From NCBI RefSeq assembly GCF_007995085.1, contig NZ_VOQS01000005.1:1054001-1118000 (forward strand): 64,000 nt of DNA. Direction: 5' to 3'. A program made the position numbers and the translations under genes. This stretch comes from Paraburkholderia azotifigens. Its GTDB lineage: Bacteria > Pseudomonadota > Gammaproteobacteria > Burkholderiales > Burkholderiaceae. A model generated the notes under the pieces. The model searched no databases, had not been told where the DNA came from, and saw only the letters and a list, made by a program, of their open reading frames with translations. The stretch's first letter is position 1. Every line of letters begins with the position of its first letter. Positions 61,554 to 64,000 of the stretch are shown piece by piece.

Positions 61554-62738
61554 ATGTCCACTGAACGTCCCTATGCAGAGCAGTTGCGCCACGTCACACC
61601 CGATGCAGCGTGCGCGGCCCGCTTTCTCTGCGACGCCCGTCACCACGATGCATTGCGCCGGCTCGGTGCAATCGACGCGCTCGAAATCGCGCCCGCTGCC
61701 ACAGCAGGCAACGCGTTCGACGAACCCGGCCGCATCGTGCTCGCACATCTCGAGGGCACGCTCGATATCGATCTCGATCTCGCGCGCTATCCCGCGTTGC
61801 AGATCGTCGCGGCCAGCGCGGGCGACGGCGCGCGCCACGCACTGCGCAACACGCTCGCCAACGCGCTGCTTGCGCCGCTCGTGCAGCGCTTTCAGGCGGC
61901 GGGACTTGGACGCTGGCGCGTGACGGCGGTGGAACGCGCAGCCGCCGACGCGCATGGCGAACGCTTCGACGTTGCACTGCTGCACGACGGCGTCGTGCAT
62001 CGCTTTTCGATGGGCGCTTCCGGCGCGACGCTCGACGTGCTGCATACACGGCTCGCCGCACTGCCTTCGCTGCACGCAACCGGGATCTTCGCTGCGTCGT
62101 CTTCGCTGCGCGTGCCAGGATCGATCGCGCTCGGCACGCGGCGGGTGCCGCTTGCAGCCTTGCAGGCGTTACGTCCCGGCGACGTGTTGCTACGCACCTT
62201 TGCGCCCGGCGTCGCGCAGGCGTTGCAGAGCGATGCCGCGTTCACTGCGCGCGCCGCGTGGGGCGCAACGGCAGCCGGCATGCGGCGAATTCATGCGCGT
62301 GTCGTGATCGACGGCACGCAGGTCACTGTAGAAGAGAAACCCATGATGAACGAAGACCCCTTGCAGGCCGAAGCACCAGACACGCTGCCCGGCGATGGCG
62401 AAGCGCTGCACGATATCGAAGCCGCGACCCACGATGCGCAATCCTGCGAAGCTCCCGCAAACGACGGCATTGATGCAGAACCGTTCGATGCGCCGCTCGA
62501 TATCGGCCTGCTCGATCTGCCCGTGCAGTTCGAAATCGACAGCGTCGCGCTGCCGCTCGCGCAACTCGCCGCGCTGCGGCCCGGCTATGTGATCGAACTC
62601 GCCGCGCCCGTTCTCGATACACCCGTGCGCCTCGTCACGCATGGGCAGACGGTCGGCTATGGCGAGGTCGTCTGCGTCGGCGAACATCTGGGCGTACGTA
62701 TCACGAGGATGGCTTATGCCGGCGATTCAGACAGGTGA
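61554..62738 (+). CDS. sctQ: Type III C-ring protein SctQ (HrcQ), undivided form
   Basis: This 394-residue cytosolic protein has a poorly conserved N-terminal part and a C-terminal SpoA domain (LPVQFEIDSVALPLAQLAAL near 320, GYGEVVCVGEHLGVRITRM at the end). It builds the sorting platform with SctK and SctL. In Pseudomonas the protein is split into two genes; here it is one. An internal ATG pair at 62343 after GAAGAG may give a shorter SpoA-only product. It overlaps sctR by 23 bp. Confidence 0.92.
   Translation: MSTERPYAEQLRHVTPDAACAARFLCDARHHDALRRLGAIDALEIAPAATAGNAFDEPGRIVLAHLEGTLDIDLDLARYPALQIVAASAGDGARHALRNTLANALLAPLVQRFQAAGLGRWRVTAVERAAADAHGERFDVALLHDGVVHRFSMGASGATLDVLHTRLAALPSLHATGIFAASSSLRVPGSIALGTRRVPLAALQALRPGDVLLRTFAPGVAQALQSDAAFTARAAWGATAAGMRRIHARVVIDGTQVTVEEKPMMNEDPLQAEAPDTLPGDGEALHDIEAATHDAQSCEAPANDGIDAEPFDAPLDIGLLDLPVQFEIDSVALPLAQLAALRPGYVIELAAPVLDTPVRLVTHGQTVGYGEVVCVGEHLGVRITRMAYAGDSDR
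62343..62738 (+). other. Possible internal translation start in sctQ (SctQ-C, 131 aa)
   Basis: ATGATG at 62343-62348 is in frame with sctQ and preceded by GAAGAG (62331-62336). It would yield a 131-residue product carrying the whole SpoA domain. Short SctQ forms of this kind are known from Yersinia and Salmonella type III systems. This one is only inferred. Confidence 0.35.
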
Positions 62739-63372
62739 CATCACCGGGCTGCTGATCGTCGTGCTGGCGATCAGCGTGATCCCGTTCATCGCGATGGTGG
62801 TGACGTCGTACATGAAGATCGTCGTCGTGCTGGGGCTGCTGCGCAATGCGCTCGGCGTCCAGCAGGTGCCGCCGAACATGGTGCTCAACGGCATTGCGAT
62901 CATCGTGTCCGTGTACATCATGGCGCCCGTCGCGTTCTCCGCGATGCAGGGCATGCAGGCGGGCCAGGCGCCCGGCAACGTCACGCAAAACGTCACGGCA
63001 GGCATCGCCGCCGCGCGCGAGCCGTTCCGCACGTTCCTCGAAGCGCATGCGCAGTCGCGCGAGCGCCAGTTCTTCCTGCGCTCCGCCACGGCCTTGTGGC
63101 CCGCCCAGGAAGCCAAGGCGCTCAAGGACACCGATCTGATCGTGCTCGCGCCCGCCTTCACGCTGACGGAACTCACGGATGCCTTCAAGATCGGCTTTCT
63201 GCTGTACATCGGCTTCATCGTCGTCGATCTGGTGATCGCGAACGTGCTGATGGCGATGGGTCTGAACCAGGTGCAGCCGACCAACGTCGCGATTCCGTTC
63301 AAGCTGCTGCTGTTCGTCGCGATGGACGGCTGGTCCGCGCTGATGCACGGCCTCATTCTCGGCTACCGGTAG
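62716..63372 (+). CDS. sctR: Type III export gate protein SctR (HrcR)
   Basis: This 218-residue inner membrane protein starts at ATG 62716 (MPAIQTGDITGLL). FliP/SctR wording: IPFIAMVVTSYMKIVVVLGL, RNALGVQQVPPNMVLNGIAI, LTDAFKIGFLLYIGFIVVDL, IPFKLLLFVAMDGWSALMHG. It forms the pentameric core of the export gate with SctS and SctT. It overlaps the end of sctQ. Confidence 0.96.
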   Translation: MPAIQTGDITGLLIVVLAISVIPFIAMVVTSYMKIVVVLGLLRNALGVQQVPPNMVLNGIAIIVSVYIMAPVAFSAMQGMQAGQAPGNVTQNVTAGIAAAREPFRTFLEAHAQSRERQFFLRSATALWPAQEAKALKDTDLIVLAPAFTLTELTDAFKIGFLLYIGFIVVDLVIANVLMAMGLNQVQPTNVAIPFKLLLFVAMDGWSALMHGLILGYR

Positions 63373-63401
63373 GCGTCGCGGCTCTTCACGATGGATTTGT
63401 C

Positions 63402-63665
63402 ATGACTATCGATACGCTCGTCGGACTCGCGACGCAAGGGCTGCTGCTGTGCCTGTACGTGTCGCTGCCGATCGTCGTCGTTGCAGCCGGAGTCGGGTTG
63501 CTCGTGTCGTTTCTGCAGGCGATCACGTCGCTGCAGGATCAGACGCTTTCGTTCGGCATCAAGCTGATTGCCGTGGTGGTGGCGCTCGTTGTCGTCGCGC
63601 CGCTCGGCGCATCGGCGATTCTGCGCTTTGCAAACCAGCTGCTCCTGACGGCCGTGACGCGATGA
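63402..63665 (+). CDS. sctS: Type III export gate protein SctS (HrcS)
   Basis: This 87-residue protein has two membrane helices (LLLCLYVSLPIVVVAAGVGL; IKLIAVVVALVVVAPLGA) joined by the conserved SFLQAITSLQDQTLSF loop. It starts 29 bp after sctR. Its stop overlaps the next ATG (ATGA). Confidence 0.95.
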   Translation: MTIDTLVGLATQGLLLCLYVSLPIVVVAAGVGLLVSFLQAITSLQDQTLSFGIKLIAVVVALVVVAPLGASAILRFANQLLLTAVTR

Positions 63666-64000
63666 ACCCGATCCACTCGCGCCCCGCTGCGGGCCCCTCG
63701 GCCACGCAAGAGACCGCGCAGACCCAGCGCGGCCAGGTCGAACCCGCAAAGCAGCACACACGCGCACGATTCGCCTCGACGCTGCGCAACAACGTACGCT
63801 TCGCGCATGCGCATCATGCGCATCTGCAAGGCCAGGCGCGTTCGGCCAACGCGCGGCGTCTTGCAAAAGCACTGGCGAAAAAGCGTCAGGGCAAGGCAGC
63901 CGCGATGCGTTTCGCCGCGACACGCCGTCCAGCTACGGCTCGCCCGTCGAACACTGCGCGATCTGCTCAGAACGCGAGAAACGCCGACCGCCAGCGCAAC
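63662..64000 (+). CDS. HpaA-like type III protein, N-terminal part (3' truncated by window edge)
   Basis: The ATG at 63662 overlaps the sctS stop, and the frame stays open for 113 codons to the window end. The visible part is hydrophilic and rich in Arg, Ala, Gln and Asn with basic clusters (RRLAKALAKKRQGKAAAMRF, ATRRPATARPSN). In Xanthomonas the gene after hrcS is hpaA, a secreted export-control protein with a basic N-terminal region. The assignment rests on position and composition, as no diagnostic domain is in view. Confidence 0.6.
   Translation, partial: MNPIHSRPAAGPSATQETAQTQRGQVEPAKQHTRARFASTLRNNVRFAHAHHAHLQGQARSANARRLAKALAKKRQGKAAAMRFAATRRPATARPSNTARSAQNARNADRQRN

Noticed and set aside
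1..64000. CRISPR arrays, rRNA, tRNA genes and complete insertion sequences
   Set aside because: None seen by eye: no spaced direct repeats, no cloverleaf-like genes with a CCA end, and no transposase reading frame.

Overview
The window looks like part of a Burkholderiaceae chromosome or megaplasmid, most like Paraburkholderia or a close relative. This is inferred from the high GC content, the dense gene packing with ATGA start/stop overlaps, an Hrp2-type (Xanthomonas/Ralstonia style) type III secretion cluster, an orphan VgrG island, and a dispersed intergenic repeat of a kind I recall from this family. No rRNA, tRNA, CRISPR array or intact insertion sequence was seen.

Left part (1-10.7 kb): the 3' end of an IclR regulator, an MFS transporter, a secreted alpha/beta hydrolase, a second MFS transporter and a small exported protein. 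A gene-poor stretch follows, then a type VI secretion island: vgrG, a muramidase effector broken by a frameshift and an internal deletion, an intact exported protein that is probably its immunity protein, and a PAAR tip protein.

Middle part (10.8-41 kb): (a) a beta-galactoside operon with a LacI regulator, two mirror-image operators, an ABC importer (ATPase, binding protein, two permeases) and GH42 plus GH35 beta-galactosidases; (b) an MHS-type MFS transporter with a LysR regulator, a flavin monooxygenase, a second LysR regulator divergent from a HAD/class II aldolase pair, a YbaK-like deacylase and a cysteine-synthase-like enzyme; (c) a four-gene minus-strand operon (KdgT-type permease, DUF1537 kinase, PdxA2-type dehydrogenase, DeoR regulator) that fits D-threonate/D-erythronate catabolism; (d) an exported alpha/beta hydrolase, a degenerate HD-GYP/LuxR fusion, a DUF2322 protein, and an ECF sigma factor with two tandem membrane anti-sigma-like proteins and a membrane-anchored catalase-like peroxidase.

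Right part (41.3-64 kb, running off the end): the type III secretion locus. It opens with an atypical OmpR/HrpG-like regulator and a group of secreted proteins: two harpin-like proteins sharing an N-terminal module, one of them fused to a lysozyme-like domain, a repeat-rich exported protein and a lytic transglycosylase. Next come an HrpB1 paralogue, a DUF3455 lipoprotein and an NDH-2-like flavoprotein, then secretin SctC with an HrpB/HrpX-type AraC activator. Two divergent core operons follow: hrpB1-sctI-sctJ-sctK-sctL-sctN-sctO-sctT leftward and sctU-sctV-sctP-sctQ-sctR-sctS-hpaA rightward. Five promoters carry an exact TTCG-N16-TTCG (hrpII/PIP) box, each with a -10-like hexamer exactly 32 bp downstream. 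They tie the two core operons, both harpin genes and the HrpB1-paralogue operon into one regulon, presumably under the AraC protein encoded at 49771-51228.
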